From: Shewanella sp. c952 | Lineage (GTDB): Bacteria; Pseudomonadota; Gammaproteobacteria; Enterobacterales; Shewanellaceae | Assembly: GCF_019654975.1 (NCBI RefSeq) | Contig: NZ_BPEW01000007.1 | Coordinates: 107,783 to 171,782, forward strand | DNA: 64,000 nucleotides | Reading direction: 5' to 3' | Part shown: positions 18,704 to 29,013 of the stretch, piece after piece | Layout of the letters: every line of letters begins with the position of its first letter | How positions within the stretch are numbered: position 1 is the stretch's first letter | Translations under genes and position numbers: made by a program | The notes under the pieces: model-generated | What the model was told of the DNA's origin: nothing | Database searches by the model: none | What the model saw: only the letters and a program-made list of their open reading frames with translations

Positions 18704-18991
18704 ATTTGACTCCAAGTATTAATTAGTGACCAGTATAGGAACTGCTTTCTCTTAACCTGTGCATATTGCGACTTAGCTAAGAGGTTTTCCTCTGGGGATG
18801 CGTTTGCTTGATACGTATGTTATCGAATACTTCATGTACCAAAGCTGAACGAAAAGTGAGCAGAGGGTGGCTTAATACTTTTGGTTGGTAAATATGATTT
18901 TAAACAAATACTTACATGTTCATGTGTTTTTGTTGAGTAACTGAGAATTGTTACGGTTAGAGATTGCGGAATACCAATTCTATTAACATTG

Positions 18992-19297
18992 TTATTCGTT
19001 AGTCATTGTTTCACAATGAAATCCCTGGCGCATTGAATCAAAACTACAATTAAGACCGCACTCCCAAGTTGCATCATTCAGCTGTTTAGATTGCTGCTGA
19101 GAAAATGCCTTACAGCTAGGGTAATCATCAAAGTTATCTTTTTTGTCGTATCCTCCCGAGTTATAGCCACTCTTATATACGAAAGAGGACCAAGTCTCAT
19201 AAGATGAGCTTTGCTCTGACTCATTGATACTGACGATAGCCAAGGCGAGAGCCGAAAAAATGATGACCACTAAAATGATTGGAGCAAACTTTTGCAT
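18992..19297 (-). CDS. small single-pass membrane-anchored protein with cysteines
   Basis: A 101-residue protein with one N-terminal hydrophobic segment (about 5-24), which may be an uncleaved anchor, and a polar, Ser/Tyr-rich outer part containing four cysteines (at about 62, 79, 83 and 94), two of them in WECGLNC. The cysteines suggest a disulfide-stabilised periplasmic domain. No family recognised. The gaps on both sides (about 250-290 bp) show no further gene. Confidence 0.5.
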   Translation of the reverse strand: MQKFAPIILVVIIFSALALAIVSINESEQSSSYETWSSFVYKSGYNSGGYDKKDNFDDYPSCKAFSQQQSKQLNDATWECGLNCSFDSMRQGFHCETMTNE

Positions 19298-19555
19298 GAA
19301 AAAATATCCAATTGATATAGATTATGGGCTGTTGCTGACAGGATAATATTTAAGCTTGAGAATGCAAACAGGTATTATCCAAAATTTGCCTAATCGTGAA
19401 CTGATACAGATTGATGCAACAAATCGATATATAGTGTGGTCTACTAATATAAAGCTGGCTGAATATTAGACGTTTCATATTAAGCTGTGATTCAGCTAAA
19501 GGCACTTATACTTGTGAAATAGAACAAACCTTTTGTTTAACTGTGGAGCCAATAT

Positions 19556-20095
19556 ATGAATTTAAAATACTTACTCGTTGCAGGATTAATGTTATCAGGT
19601 TCAGTGGTAACCACATCGGCAATGGCAACAGATGAAGCGGTAGAAAACCCGATTACTGAAGATGGTATTGTTAAAGTTGAGTGGCAAGACCCTAAAAGCT
19701 TTCGCGATGTTAAAGCCAGCGGTGATATTCAATCTCGCTTTGAAGCTCGAACTTTTAAGGAGCTGACTAAAAACCTCAATAAAGAAGCAGCTAAAATTCT
19801 AAAGCCAAATCAAAAGCTGGAAATGGTGGTAACAGATCTCGATTTAGCCGGTGATGTGAGACCTACATTTGGGGCGACGACCAATGATTTGAGAGTGGTT
19901 AAAGATCTTTATCCACCGCGTATTACCTTTAGCTACAAAATCACTGAAGGCGAGCAAGTGATCATCGCGGGCGATGAGAAGCTGACTGACCTGAATTTTA
20001 TGTATTCAATTAACAAGACCAATAGCAGGCCAAATCGTTACGAGAATGAGCTATTGAAATCTTGGTTAAAAGATACTGTTGCACCTAAGATTTGA
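19556..20095 (+). CDS. DUF3016 domain periplasmic protein
   Basis: A 179-residue secreted protein. The signal peptide ends about AMA (residue 24). The mature domain KVEWQDPKSFRDVKASGDIQ, then LEMVVTDLDLAGDV and LYPPRITFSYKIT, matches DUF3016, a family common in Shewanella and Xanthomonas with unknown function. GGAG precedes the ATG. Monocistronic, convergent with the EAL-GGDEF gene. Confidence 0.8.
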   Translation: MNLKYLLVAGLMLSGSVVTTSAMATDEAVENPITEDGIVKVEWQDPKSFRDVKASGDIQSRFEARTFKELTKNLNKEAAKILKPNQKLEMVVTDLDLAGDVRPTFGATTNDLRVVKDLYPPRITFSYKITEGEQVIIAGDEKLTDLNFMYSINKTNSRPNRYENELLKSWLKDTVAPKI

Positions 20096-20125
20096 TTAGC
20101 GTCAATCATCTTTAGTATCTAAATG

Positions 20126-21868
20126 TTAAGCAATTTTTTCTTGGTTTAACTGAAATAGGCTAAATGAGCTGCTGGCTTGCTTAGCCTGTTTTTTTGCTTG
20201 GGCACTATAGACGGACAACTGATGTTCATTGCAGTTTGTAGTGATGAATGGTGGTAATAATCCTGCCGTTAATGCAATTAAGCCGTGATAACAGGTAATC
20301 CCCTTTCTATCTTCCGCCAACATGCGTTGCTCTATCCAGTGTTTATCTGAATAAAACAGTGATTTTACTGCTTCAAATTCGTCAATGATGCTGAGTGCTT
20401 GCTGCTGAATATCATCACAGGTACTTATTATTACAAAATCATCTCCTCCAACATGACCGACAAAGTTGTCGCTGTTTTGCTGGCGCAGTAATAATCGAGA
20501 CACCTCCATGATGACTTCATCACCACGGCTGAAGCCATAGATATCGTTGTAAGGCTTAAAATACGATAGGTCGAAGTACGCCAAATAAAAGGTTTTTTTC
20601 TGTTGTCTTAATCGTTGTAACTCCTGCTGAATAGGGATGTTTCCCGGTAAGCCTGTTAACGGATTTGCATGACGTGCGACAGTGATTTTTTGCTCAGTGA
20701 TTTGTGTTAACAGATCTTTGGTATGGCCAATACCCAATAATCGCCCTTGCTTTAAGACAATAAATTGCTGTGCGACAAGCCCTGTTGATTCTGACGTTAG
20801 CCGCTGACTCACCTGAGATAAAGGTTGGTGGGCCTCTATTTGAATGACATTGCTGTCGAGAATATTATCAACAGCTTGATGTTCGTGTAGCGAGCGACCA
20901 TAAGGGGTACTGAAAAGCTCGATGACGTGCGAACGTGCAATGAGGCCGATCACTTTATGCTTATCCATTACAACTATCGCCCGTAAGGCCGGCTGTTGGT
21001 TAAACTGTTCGCCGATAAGTTTCAGTTTAGTTCCTGAGTCACAGGTTACCGCGCTACAACTCAGGCTTTCTGCTGAGTCTGCGAACCTAATGTGATGAGT
21101 AATGGGTTCAATATTGGCTTGACGCGGAATGCTTGTTTTTGGTGATGTTTCAGGACGGCCAAGTAAATAGCCCTGGCAATAAATAATGCCGAGCTGTTTT
21201 AATACCGCGAGCTCTTTTTCAGTCTCAATCCCTTCGGCGATAACTTTGCAACTTAAGTTCTGACAAAGATCCACGATAGAGCGAACGAACTCCTGTTTAA
21301 CAGGCGATGAGTCAATTGAATCAATAAAGTGTCTATCAATTTTTACATAATCAGGTGCTAGCTCTGACCATAGTCTTAAGCCTGAGTACCCTGCGCCTAA
21401 ATCATCGATAGCGGTCAAGAAACCTTGGCTGCGATAGTGATTCAAACAAGACTTCAGCAGATCGATATCATCCGCAGGGTATTGCTCTGACAATTCGATA
21501 ACTACTTGTGAAGGATGAAGCCCTAAATCCTGCACTAGGCTTAACGTCAGCCCTTTAGCGTGATTGGGGTCGAGTAGTGCTTTAGGAGATATATTGATAA
21601 ACAGCTTACCGGGCAGCGCGCTATTTTTAAATTGTTGGATAGATATCCGGCGGCATAAGCTCTCAAGCTCAGACAAACGACCTTCATAGGCTGCGGTTTT
21701 GAATAGCGGTACAGGAGAATATAGTGGGCTGTGTTCTGGACCGCGGCTCAGTGCTTCAAAACCATGAATTTGGTAAGTTGAGATATTACAGATAGGCTGA
21801 AAAACCGCGTTGATTTTTTCTCGCTCGATTATTTTAGCGAGTTCATTTTTGAGATCAATGGCGGTCAT
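20126..21868 (-). CDS. EAL-CBS-GGDEF c-di-GMP protein
   Basis: A 580-residue cytoplasmic protein with domain order EAL (about 10-245), paired CBS domains (about 265-385) and GGDEF (about 400-560). The EAL domain keeps its signature (EAL at 38-40), NISPKAL, ELSE, DDLGAGYSGL with metal-binding Asp, K of YVKIDR and E of AEGIE, so phosphodiesterase activity is plausible. The GGDEF site reads GGDDF (474-478), a rare variant that may be weakly active or inactive; no RxxD I-site is obvious. The CBS pair could bind adenine nucleotides and tune activity. The EAL-first order is the reverse of most dual proteins. Confidence 0.88.
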   Translation of the reverse strand: MTAIDLKNELAKIIEREKINAVFQPICNISTYQIHGFEALSRGPEHSPLYSPVPLFKTAAYEGRLSELESLCRRISIQQFKNSALPGKLFINISPKALLDPNHAKGLTLSLVQDLGLHPSQVVIELSEQYPADDIDLLKSCLNHYRSQGFLTAIDDLGAGYSGLRLWSELAPDYVKIDRHFIDSIDSSPVKQEFVRSIVDLCQNLSCKVIAEGIETEKELAVLKQLGIIYCQGYLLGRPETSPKTSIPRQANIEPITHHIRFADSAESLSCSAVTCDSGTKLKLIGEQFNQQPALRAIVVMDKHKVIGLIARSHVIELFSTPYGRSLHEHQAVDNILDSNVIQIEAHQPLSQVSQRLTSESTGLVAQQFIVLKQGRLLGIGHTKDLLTQITEQKITVARHANPLTGLPGNIPIQQELQRLRQQKKTFYLAYFDLSYFKPYNDIYGFSRGDEVIMEVSRLLLRQQNSDNFVGHVGGDDFVIISTCDDIQQQALSIIDEFEAVKSLFYSDKHWIEQRMLAEDRKGITCYHGLIALTAGLLPPFITTNCNEHQLSVYSAQAKKQAKQASSSFSLFQLNQEKIA

Positions 21869-22038
21869 GTCGTCTACCTAATATCTAATACTTAGTATCT
21901 AAGAGGAAGAAAATTATATGACGCTAGAATGACATTTAGATGACAAAAATCAATCCATTAACAAATTAGTAGCAACCGATGACCTCAATGCGCTAAGGTT
22001 GGCTGCTATGCCATTAATGGACTGATCTTGTTGTTTAA

Positions 22039-22350
22039 TTATTTGGCGTTAGATTTAAAAGCCTGCATAGTTTGCAATAATAGGCCAAGCTTACGCACAT
22101 AACCTTCAAGCGCTTGCGCCATCGTCTCAGTGTTTTGAGTCATGGCTTCCATCTCTGCAGCGAGTTCTTGTACATAAGGTTGAAAGCGATTGCTGGTAGT
22201 AGAAAAGCCCTCGTCCTTGGTAAAGATAGTATCAAACTTAACGTGACCCGCTTTTTTAAGCTCATCAAGTCTGCTATCTGCATCGATAGCTTGGCGGTAT
22301 GCGGTTTGCAAACTGGCTTTTAATTGCTCGGTAACCTGTGTGTGTGGCAT
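22039..22350 (-). CDS. small soluble helical protein, unknown function
   Basis: A 103-residue protein, almost entirely helical by composition, with a central FTKDEGFSTTSNRFQPYVQEL stretch and a C-terminal helix VRKLGLLLQTMQAFK. It lacks a signal peptide and has a good ribosome site (GAGAGG). I do not recognise the family. It is divergent from the TraB/GumN gene with 44 bp between starts. Confidence 0.6.
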   Translation of the reverse strand: MPHTQVTEQLKASLQTAYRQAIDADSRLDELKKAGHVKFDTIFTKDEGFSTTSNRFQPYVQELAAEMEAMTQNTETMAQALEGYVRKLGLLLQTMQAFKSNAK

Positions 22351-22394
22351 AACAGCCTCTCATTTTAAAATTTGCTGAATTATAAGGGGCAAGT

Positions 22395-23279
22395 ATGTTG
22401 GCAACAAGTATCAAGAAAACTTTATTGTCGTTAGTGAGTGTCTCTAGTCTATTGTTGGCAACGTTTGTTAACGCTGCACCTGCCGATAAACCACCGTTTT
22501 ACCAAATCGATTATCAAGGTAAAACAGCATATCTTTTGGGCTCGATCCACATTGGTAAGGCTGATTTTTACCCTTTTGCAGACCAAATCGAGCAAGCATT
22601 TTTGCAATCAAAAGCGTTAGTCGTTGAGGCTGATGTTCGTGGTGCCAATGTTCCAGCTCTTTTACAACAGTACGGTGCTGAACCGCTGCCGATAGATGAT
22701 AAGACTAAACGGGTTTTAGCCGATTATTGTCAAGATAAAGCCAGCTTATGCGCATCTTTAAGTCGCTATGCACCTTGGTTGCAATCGATGCAGTTAAGTA
22801 TAGGACGCTATACAGCCTTAGGTTATAGCGCTGTTTATGGTGTTGATTCTGTTTTAGTGGAGCAAGCGGGTCATCGGCCTATTTATGAGCTAGAAAGCAC
22901 TGAGTTTCAGTTTGAACTGTTGTCCTCTTTTAGTCCTGATACACAGTGGGAAATGGTACGTGAAGCAATAGAGGCACCCGATTCCGATATGTTGGAGCTG
23001 ATTTCGGCATGGCGCAGTGGTGATGAAGCTGAACTGGCCGACTTGATGGAAGGCGAAATGCTACGTGATGGTAATACAGAGATGGTGGAACGGATGTTAT
23101 GGGGTCGCAATAAGGGCATGGCGAGTAAACTGATCGAGCTGATGAATTCGGCGACCACAAAACAACCTTTATTTGTGGTCGTTGGAGCAGGGCATTTAGT
23201 GGGTATAAAAAGCGTGCAGACCTATCTAGCGCCTTACGGAGTAAGCAGTAAAAACTGTTGGCAAAGCAGTTGTATTTAA
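22395..23279 (+). CDS. TraB/GumN family protein (YbaP-like)
   Basis: A 294-residue secreted protein with a signal peptide ending near VNA (residue 27). It has the family's two conserved parts: LLGSIHIGK (GxxH) at about 50 and the C-terminal GAGHLVG (GxxH), proposed metal-binding sites of a TIKI/TraB-like metalloprotease fold, plus LVVEADV. The E. coli relative is YbaP. Periplasmic; substrate unknown. AGGGG precedes the ATG. Confidence 0.85.
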   Translation: MLATSIKKTLLSLVSVSSLLLATFVNAAPADKPPFYQIDYQGKTAYLLGSIHIGKADFYPFADQIEQAFLQSKALVVEADVRGANVPALLQQYGAEPLPIDDKTKRVLADYCQDKASLCASLSRYAPWLQSMQLSIGRYTALGYSAVYGVDSVLVEQAGHRPIYELESTEFQFELLSSFSPDTQWEMVREAIEAPDSDMLELISAWRSGDEAELADLMEGEMLRDGNTEMVERMLWGRNKGMASKLIELMNSATTKQPLFVVVGAGHLVGIKSVQTYLAPYGVSSKNCWQSSCI

Positions 23280-23376
23280 AGCTGTTCTAATGTGGATTAT
23301 CGGCTTCGAGCATTTTAGGGTATAATCCGCCGCTCGTTTTATTTTTGTCTGCGTTCTAATGTAAGGTTTGATTAGT

Positions 23377-24243
23377 TTGAGTAAAGAATACTGTATTGAT
23401 TTAAAGGCTATGCCATCGCTGTTTTCGCTTTATCGAAAGATATTTTTTGGGCGTAAACCAGGGTGGGATGAACAGCCGCTGCCGATGATAAAAGTGAGCA
23501 GTCCCAATGTGGCATTAGCTGCAGATAAGGTCGAGCAGTATGCCAAAGTATGTGGTTTTGAGTTTGATGGTCAAACCTTACCGCCTACATATTTGTATGT
23601 GATGGCATTTAGACTACATGCGATGATTTTTACTCACGAAGCGATTACCTTTCCTTTGCTTGGAATGATCCACTTAAAGAACAGCATTACTCTGCATCGC
23701 GCTACAAGTGTGACAGAAAACTATGATATTGAATGTTCGTTAACGACCAGTCAGATGACAGATTCAGGTCTGGAGTTTGAATTAGTATCAAAAGCCTTTG
23801 TTGCTGGCGAGCTAGTTTGGGAATCACTGTCGACTTATCTTTACCGTATCGAAGGTAAAACCAAACGCGTGCGTCCACCCAAAGCGAGTGATATGAATTG
23901 GGATGCGCCTGAAGCGTGGAGTCTAACTGAAGATTTAGGTCGCCGTTACGCTAAAGCATCGGGTGACTATAACCTTATTCATCTGCACCCTGTATTGTCG
24001 AAACGTTTCGGTTTTGACCGAGTGTTGGCCCACGGAATGTGGTCTAAAGGTCGTTGTATCGCACAAGTTATGCCAGAGATCGTCAATAAGCCGTGCAAGA
24101 TCGATGTCGCATTTAAGCTACCTTTGTTTATGCCTGGAAATGTTAGTTTTTCAGCTGAGAAACAGCAAGATAGTTTAGTTTTTGAATTAAGAGATCAAAA
24201 AGGTCGCCGCCCACACCTAACGGGTGAAATTAGCTTCTTGTAA
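23377..24243 (+). CDS. MaoC-like hot-dog dehydratase
   Basis: A 288-residue protein. TTG 23377 is preferred over TTG 23368 because TAAGG lies ten bases before it. The C-terminal half carries the hydratase-2 signature YAKASGDYNLIHLHP...GF...LAHGM, including the Asp and His used by R-specific enoyl-CoA hydratases. The N-terminal half is a second, degenerate hot-dog domain. It may hydrate enoyl-CoA or enoyl-ACP; the exact substrate is unclear. Ends in a strong terminator. Confidence 0.82.
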   Translation: MSKEYCIDLKAMPSLFSLYRKIFFGRKPGWDEQPLPMIKVSSPNVALAADKVEQYAKVCGFEFDGQTLPPTYLYVMAFRLHAMIFTHEAITFPLLGMIHLKNSITLHRATSVTENYDIECSLTTSQMTDSGLEFELVSKAFVAGELVWESLSTYLYRIEGKTKRVRPPKASDMNWDAPEAWSLTEDLGRRYAKASGDYNLIHLHPVLSKRFGFDRVLAHGMWSKGRCIAQVMPEIVNKPCKIDVAFKLPLFMPGNVSFSAEKQQDSLVFELRDQKGRRPHLTGEISFL

Positions 24244-24256
24244 GCAGTATACATAT

Positions 24257-24285
24257 AAAAAGGCGCGTAATTGCGCCTTTTTTTG
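24257..24285. terminator. rho-independent terminator
   Basis: Stem aaaaaggcgc (24257-24266) / gcgccttttt (24273-24282) with a T-run. It ends the MaoC gene and, being symmetric, could also end the convergent aldo/keto reductase gene. Confidence 0.9.
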
Positions 24286-24304
24286 TATCTAAAACCTGCC
24301 GATA

Positions 24305-25195
24305 TTATGGCACACCGTGGCCGGTAGATGCTTGCCAAATGCTAAACCACTGTTGCCGTGTTAGTGTAATCTGAACGGACCTAACCGCTGACTCAATTCG
24401 GCTAATATTACCACTGCCAATGATTGGATGAGGCTTACTCGGGAGAGCTAGCACCCAAGCATAAATCACTTGGCTGATGTTCTGTGCATTGACTTCATCT
24501 GCAATGGTTTCAAGTACTGCACGTAGTCTTAGAGATTGTGGATCGTTAGCCTCAAATATATTCCCCCCGCCCAAGCAAGACCAAGCCATAGGCGCCAAAT
24601 TATGTTGTTGGCAGTAATCTAAAGTACCGTCGTGCAAGGTGGTCATGTTTGTTGGTGATATTTCAACTTGGTTGCACACTAGCTTTTGCGACATGCGTGA
24701 CTGTAATAGGTCAAATTGTTGCGGGCTAAAATTTGATACTCCAAAGTGACGTACTTTGCCCTGTTGGTGCAGAATGTCGAAAGCTGAAGCTACTTCATCA
24801 GCATTCATCAATGGATCGGGGCGGTGGATCAATAGAAGATCTAAATGATAGGTTTGCAGCTTTTGCAGTGATGTTTCAGCGCTTTTAATGATGTGTTGGC
24901 GACTGGTATCGTAATGGTTGAGATAAGTCTCTGGAGTTTTATCTGTAACCAGCTGTATGCCGCATTTACTGATGATTTGTATGCTTTCTCTTAAGCTTGG
25001 TTGCAAAGCTAAGGCATTACCAAATAGGGCTTCACATTGGTAGCCGCCATAAATATCAGCATGGTCCATACTGTACACGCCGAGCTCAATATAGCGCTCA
25101 ATAATCGCTAAATGTTGTTGAGCTGTTAGCTGCCAGTCGGCGAGTCGCCAAAATCCCGCGATAAATTGTGATAGCTGAAATTCACTGCTTTGCAT
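24305..25195 (-). CDS. aldo/keto reductase, YdhF-like
   Basis: A 296-residue TIM-barrel oxidoreductase. The catalytic tetrad can be seen: Asp and Tyr in DHADIYGGY (about 44-52), Lys in IISKCG (about 76) and His in LLIHRPDPL (about 122). The NADPH-binding part includes GVSNFSPQQ and PIIGSGNISRI. Closest to the YdhF group, whose natural substrates are not known. A short, single-gene unit, divergent from fhs. Confidence 0.88.
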   Translation of the reverse strand: MQSSEFQLSQFIAGFWRLADWQLTAQQHLAIIERYIELGVYSMDHADIYGGYQCEALFGNALALQPSLRESIQIISKCGIQLVTDKTPETYLNHYDTSRQHIIKSAETSLQKLQTYHLDLLLIHRPDPLMNADEVASAFDILHQQGKVRHFGVSNFSPQQFDLLQSRMSQKLVCNQVEISPTNMTTLHDGTLDYCQQHNLAPMAWSCLGGGNIFEANDPQSLRLRAVLETIADEVNAQNISQVIYAWVLALPSKPHPIIGSGNISRIESAVRSVQITLTRQQWFSIWQASTGHGVP

Positions 25196-25335
25196 GACCT
25201 ATTCCTGTCTATTTTATTGATGTAGATTACGAAAAGCTAAAATAGCAACATTTTACTATTTTACCGCCGTTTCAGATCCACTATATTGCATCCGTTAGTC
25301 TACCCTACAACAAATAAAAAAGTGGATACATACCA

Positions 25336-27048
25336 ATGCTTTCAGATATAAACATTTCTCGTGAACATGTTTGCAAGCCTATCGCAGACATTGCTAGCCA
25401 ACTCGGAATTGTCGAATCCGAACTCTCTTTGCACGGTAAGAATAAGGCCAAGGTCTCGTTATCTGTTGCTAAGCGCCTAGCAGATAAGCCTGATGCCAAA
25501 TTAGTGATTGTTACAGCAGTGACACCAACACCTCATGGTGAAGGCAAGACGGTGACGACTATCGGTTTAACTCAGGCGATGAATGCTATTGGAGTTAAAG
25601 CTTGCGCTTGTATCCGCCAGCCAAGCATGGGACCTGTATTTGGGATCAAAGGTGGTGCTGCGGGGGGCGGCTACGCTCAAGTGGTGCCGATGGAGGAGTT
25701 GAATCTACATTTGACCGGCGACATTCATGCGGTGAGTAGCGCTCATAATCTTGCGGCTGCGGCGATTGATGCTCGGTTGTTTCATGAAACAAGATTAGGC
25801 GCCACAGCTTTCAAAAAAGAGTCAGGCCTTAACGCTGTCAACATTGATGCTGACAATATCCTATGGCGCAGAGTTGTTGATCATAACGAGCGTAGCTTAA
25901 GGCAAATTGAGGTTGGGTTTGGTGCGGTAAACGGCCCGGTGCATAGCTCTGGCTTTGACATTACAGCGGCATCTGAGCTGATGGCGATTCTGGCACTTAG
26001 CCAAGATGTGAAAGATCTTAGGCAAAGAATTGGCCGCTTGGTATTAGCACTCGATACTGATGCTAATCCGATCACGGCTGAAGATATCGGTGTTGCGGGA
26101 GCGATGACGGTGATCATGCGTGATGCCATTGAGCCAACGTTAATGCAAACATTATCGGGTGATCCTTGCTTTATACATGCTGGTCCATTTGCCAATATCG
26201 CTCACGGAAACTCGTCGATTATCGCTGATAATATCGCTGCGAAATTGGCCGATGTAGTGGTTACCGAAGCTGGGTTTGGTTCTGATATGGGCTTTGAGAA
26301 ATTCAGTAATATTAAGGTAAGAGAATCAGGTTACAAGCCATCGGCCGCCGTAGTGGTTGTTACACTAAGAGCACTGAAAGCTAATAGCGGTATCGAATCT
26401 AATATAGCCATTGATCAACCGGACATGGCACGCTTAGAGGCTGGTTTTGCCAATCTGCAGTGGCATATCGATAATGTGCATCAATACGGCGCGCCCGTTG
26501 TGGTGGCGATTAACCGTTTCCCAACAGATACGACAGCGGAGCTTGATTGGTTAAAGGCACAAGTGGCAAGGAGCAAAGCATTTGGCTGTGCGATAAGTGA
26601 TGGCTTCGCTAATGGCGCTCAAGGGGCTACTGAGTTGGCAAAAGTGGTACATGCCGCAATAAAAATAGAGTCCGAGTTCAACTACTTATATGAAACAGTC
26701 GATACGTTAGAGTCTAAATTGATGACCTTGGCTGAGGTTGGTTACGGCGCAGCCAGTGTTTCTCTGTCAGACAAGGCAAAGTTGCAGCTAGCTTGGTTAC
26801 ATAAGCACGGTTACAGTGAGTTGCCGCTTTGTATTGCTAAAACACCCATGTCGATTAGCCATGATGCGAATGTGAAGGGAGTGCCGCGTAACTTTGAATT
26901 GCCGATTAATGAGTTAAGACTGAACGCGGGTGCTGGTTTCATTACAGTGCTAGTAGGTAAAGTGATGACCATGCCTGGACTTGGTATTAAACCCGGTTAT
27001 TTGACTGTCGATATCGATGCTGATGATGAGATCATTGGCTTAGCCTAA
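25336..27048 (+). CDS. fhs: formate--tetrahydrofolate ligase
   Basis: A 570-residue FTHFS, full length for the family. It has the phosphate-binding loop [16 protein letters not shown] (about 60-75), [23 protein letters not shown], the folate-site region LTGDIHA, and [13 protein letters not shown]. It makes 10-formyl-THF from formate, THF and ATP, feeding purine synthesis, initiator tRNA formylation or formate use. Patchily distributed in gammaproteobacteria. Transcribed alone and ending in a strong terminator. Confidence 0.95.
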   Translation: MLSDINISREHVCKPIADIASQLGIVESELSLHGKNKAKVSLSVAKRLADKPDAKLVIVTAVTPTPHGEGKTVTTIGLTQAMNAIGVKACACIRQPSMGPVFGIKGGAAGGGYAQVVPMEELNLHLTGDIHAVSSAHNLAAAAIDARLFHETRLGATAFKKESGLNAVNIDADNILWRRVVDHNERSLRQIEVGFGAVNGPVHSSGFDITAASELMAILALSQDVKDLRQRIGRLVLALDTDANPITAEDIGVAGAMTVIMRDAIEPTLMQTLSGDPCFIHAGPFANIAHGNSSIIADNIAAKLADVVVTEAGFGSDMGFEKFSNIKVRESGYKPSAAVVVVTLRALKANSGIESNIAIDQPDMARLEAGFANLQWHIDNVHQYGAPVVVAINRFPTDTTAELDWLKAQVARSKAFGCAISDGFANGAQGATELAKVVHAAIKIESEFNYLYETVDTLESKLMTLAEVGYGAASVSLSDKAKLQLAWLHKHGYSELPLCIAKTPMSISHDANVKGVPRNFELPINELRLNAGAGFITVLVGKVMTMPGLGIKPGYLTVDIDADDEIIGLA

Positions 27049-27064
27049 AATCGACTCGTAATAA

Positions 27065-27098
27065 AAAAGCCCCATCAGCACTTGCTGGTGGGGCTTTT
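27065..27098. terminator. bidirectional rho-independent terminator
   Basis: A 16-bp stem (27065-27080 with 27083-27098, one wobble pair) with A- and T-rich flanks lies between convergent fhs and the MscS-type gene. Confidence 0.92.
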
Positions 27099-27112
27099 AC
27101 TAAAAATGAATT

Positions 27113-28720
27113 TTAGGTGGTCTGGTAGATATGCACATCGCGTTGCGGGAACGGAATGCTAATTCCTTCAGCATCAAAGCGCATTTTAACTTCACGGGTA
27201 ATATCCCAATAAACATCCCAGTAGTCGATTGGTCTTACCCAAGGACGGACGATAAAGTCGACAGAAGATTCACCTAAGACATGCAATTTAACCATCGGCT
27301 CTGGATCTTTAAGCACTTTCGGATGCGCCATTATAATTTCTGTTAAAACTTTTTCGGCATGCTCGATGTTGTCGCCATAACCAATGCCAAAAGTTAAATC
27401 GACACGACGTTGATGCTCAACAGTGATGTTATTAATCGTGTCGCCCCAAATCTTGTTGTTTGGAACGATGAGTCGTTGGTTATCTAAGGTTTTAATGGTG
27501 GTAGACACTAAGCTCATATGGCTGACGCGTCCTGTAACACCTGCAGCGTTAATGAGGTCGTCGACATCGAAAGGACGGTAGATCAAAATCATCATACCTG
27601 AAGCAAAGTTAGACAAGGTATCTTGTAGTGCAAAACCAATAATTACACCAGCAATACCAAAACCTGCCAGTAAGGGAGCGAGCTCGAAGCCAAGCTGTGA
27701 TAAGCCGATCAATAAGCCTAATGCAAAGACCACTTTCCCCACCATGGAGACAAAAAAGTCTTGCAGTAGATAACTAAATTTAAGCTTAGAGTTACTTACT
27801 GTTTTTTGAACGACACGCTTAACAATTTTTCCAACCAAACTTGATAGAAATAGAATTAAACTAAAAATGATCAGTTTGAAGATGATACTCGCGCCATTTT
27901 CCAACGCTTGGGTTTTGGCAATCGACATCCATTCACTAAGCAAGCTGCTTGCCACATCGAAGTTAAGTACATCCTGAGTAATATCACCTGAGATACTAAA
28001 TAGGGTTTGTTTGTACATCGCAGTGTCTTGGCCTAGTTGATCGAGCAAGCCGATTGCTATAGACAAGCTAGAGGAGCTTTGATCAAGGCGCTCTTTAAGC
28101 TCAACGACTAAGGTCGTTTGATCACTGCTGACATCTTTACCTGCGATGGTTACATCTGCAACGGCTTGTGCCAGTCGTGATTGATTATAATGAACAAAGC
28201 TGTCGAGATCGTCTGCTCTAGTGATGAGTGCGCTAATGAACTGTTGATTCTTATCCTTAACATCAACGCCAGCCATATTTGCCCAGTCGATTAACTCCTT
28301 CTCTGCTGTATATAGCTTGTCTTGCTCCCGCTGTATGTGAACTAGCTGCAGCATGATCTTTCGGTCATTGTCGGCTCCAACTTGACCCATTAACGTTTTC
28401 TTTTGATCGTTAAAATAGTCTTCAACTAAGTTAGTAAAGGCCAGCTGCTTAACAATATAGGGCTTTAACAGCTCCAAATTAGGCGCGGTTCTTTCAATCT
28501 GCTCTTTGAGCTTTTCATGCAGTAAAGTGGCATTGCGGCTAATGCGATATTCAAGAAATGACTTTATCTCGCCTTTAGTCCCTGTAAGTACCTTGGCATC
28601 GCTATCAATGGCGCTTTGGATTTTGTTGAGCTCTGTTATGAGCGGCTCATCATTTGCAGATATGATGGAGGAGAAAAAGCATAAGCTGATAAAGATCAGT
28701 TGGATCAGCAGTCTTTGCAT
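27113..28720 (-). CDS. mechanosensitive channel, MscS family
   Basis: A 535-residue membrane protein. A signal peptide (about 1-22) is followed by a long helical periplasmic domain (about 23-260), then about three or four membrane helices (from 280). The pore helix is LLAGFGIAGVIIGFALQDTLSNFASGMMIL, with the Gly/Ala pattern of MscS TM3, and the beta domain follows with IYRPFDVDDLINAAGVTGRV and VPNNKIWG. It would release solutes on hypo-osmotic shock. The large periplasmic domain places it with the YbdG/MscK-like group rather than the small MscS. Confidence 0.9.
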   Translation of the reverse strand: MQRLLIQLIFISLCFFSSIISANDEPLITELNKIQSAIDSDAKVLTGTKGEIKSFLEYRISRNATLLHEKLKEQIERTAPNLELLKPYIVKQLAFTNLVEDYFNDQKKTLMGQVGADNDRKIMLQLVHIQREQDKLYTAEKELIDWANMAGVDVKDKNQQFISALITRADDLDSFVHYNQSRLAQAVADVTIAGKDVSSDQTTLVVELKERLDQSSSSLSIAIGLLDQLGQDTAMYKQTLFSISGDITQDVLNFDVASSLLSEWMSIAKTQALENGASIIFKLIIFSLILFLSSLVGKIVKRVVQKTVSNSKLKFSYLLQDFFVSMVGKVVFALGLLIGLSQLGFELAPLLAGFGIAGVIIGFALQDTLSNFASGMMILIYRPFDVDDLINAAGVTGRVSHMSLVSTTIKTLDNQRLIVPNNKIWGDTINNITVEHQRRVDLTFGIGYGDNIEHAEKVLTEIIMAHPKVLKDPEPMVKLHVLGESSVDFIVRPWVRPIDYWDVYWDITREVKMRFDAEGISIPFPQRDVHIYQTT

Positions 28721-29013
28721 CTGTAAACGTCCGTTAGTTCCCTAAAGTAATAATATTATACCAATTATTTTAAATAGGTAGTCAATTCAGAGGTATTGAT
28801 AATTTTTAGACCAATAGGTTTTATTGCTAATAGAAGCGACTGAATTGCCATTATGAATTAGTTCAGGTGACTAGCTAACAATTACGAGCAAAATAAAGCC
28901 CTGATAGAGTGTCAAATCTGGTAGAATTAGTCGCCAATTTTTGGCTCACACTTGCCCTTAATTGGCGCTATTAGCCATGTAACTAATTTAACTGATGATA
29001 GAGAGAAATCACT

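Noticed and set aside
18972..18988. ataccaattctattaac as a solo MITE end
   Set aside because: It resembles the terminal repeats of the 51537 element, but no partner end is found in the neighbouring 1 kb.
28757..28848. accaattatt plus caattcag / ctgaattg inverted pair as another repeat copy
   Set aside because: Short, AT-rich and not matching the inner parts of the two MITE-like copies; chance is likely.
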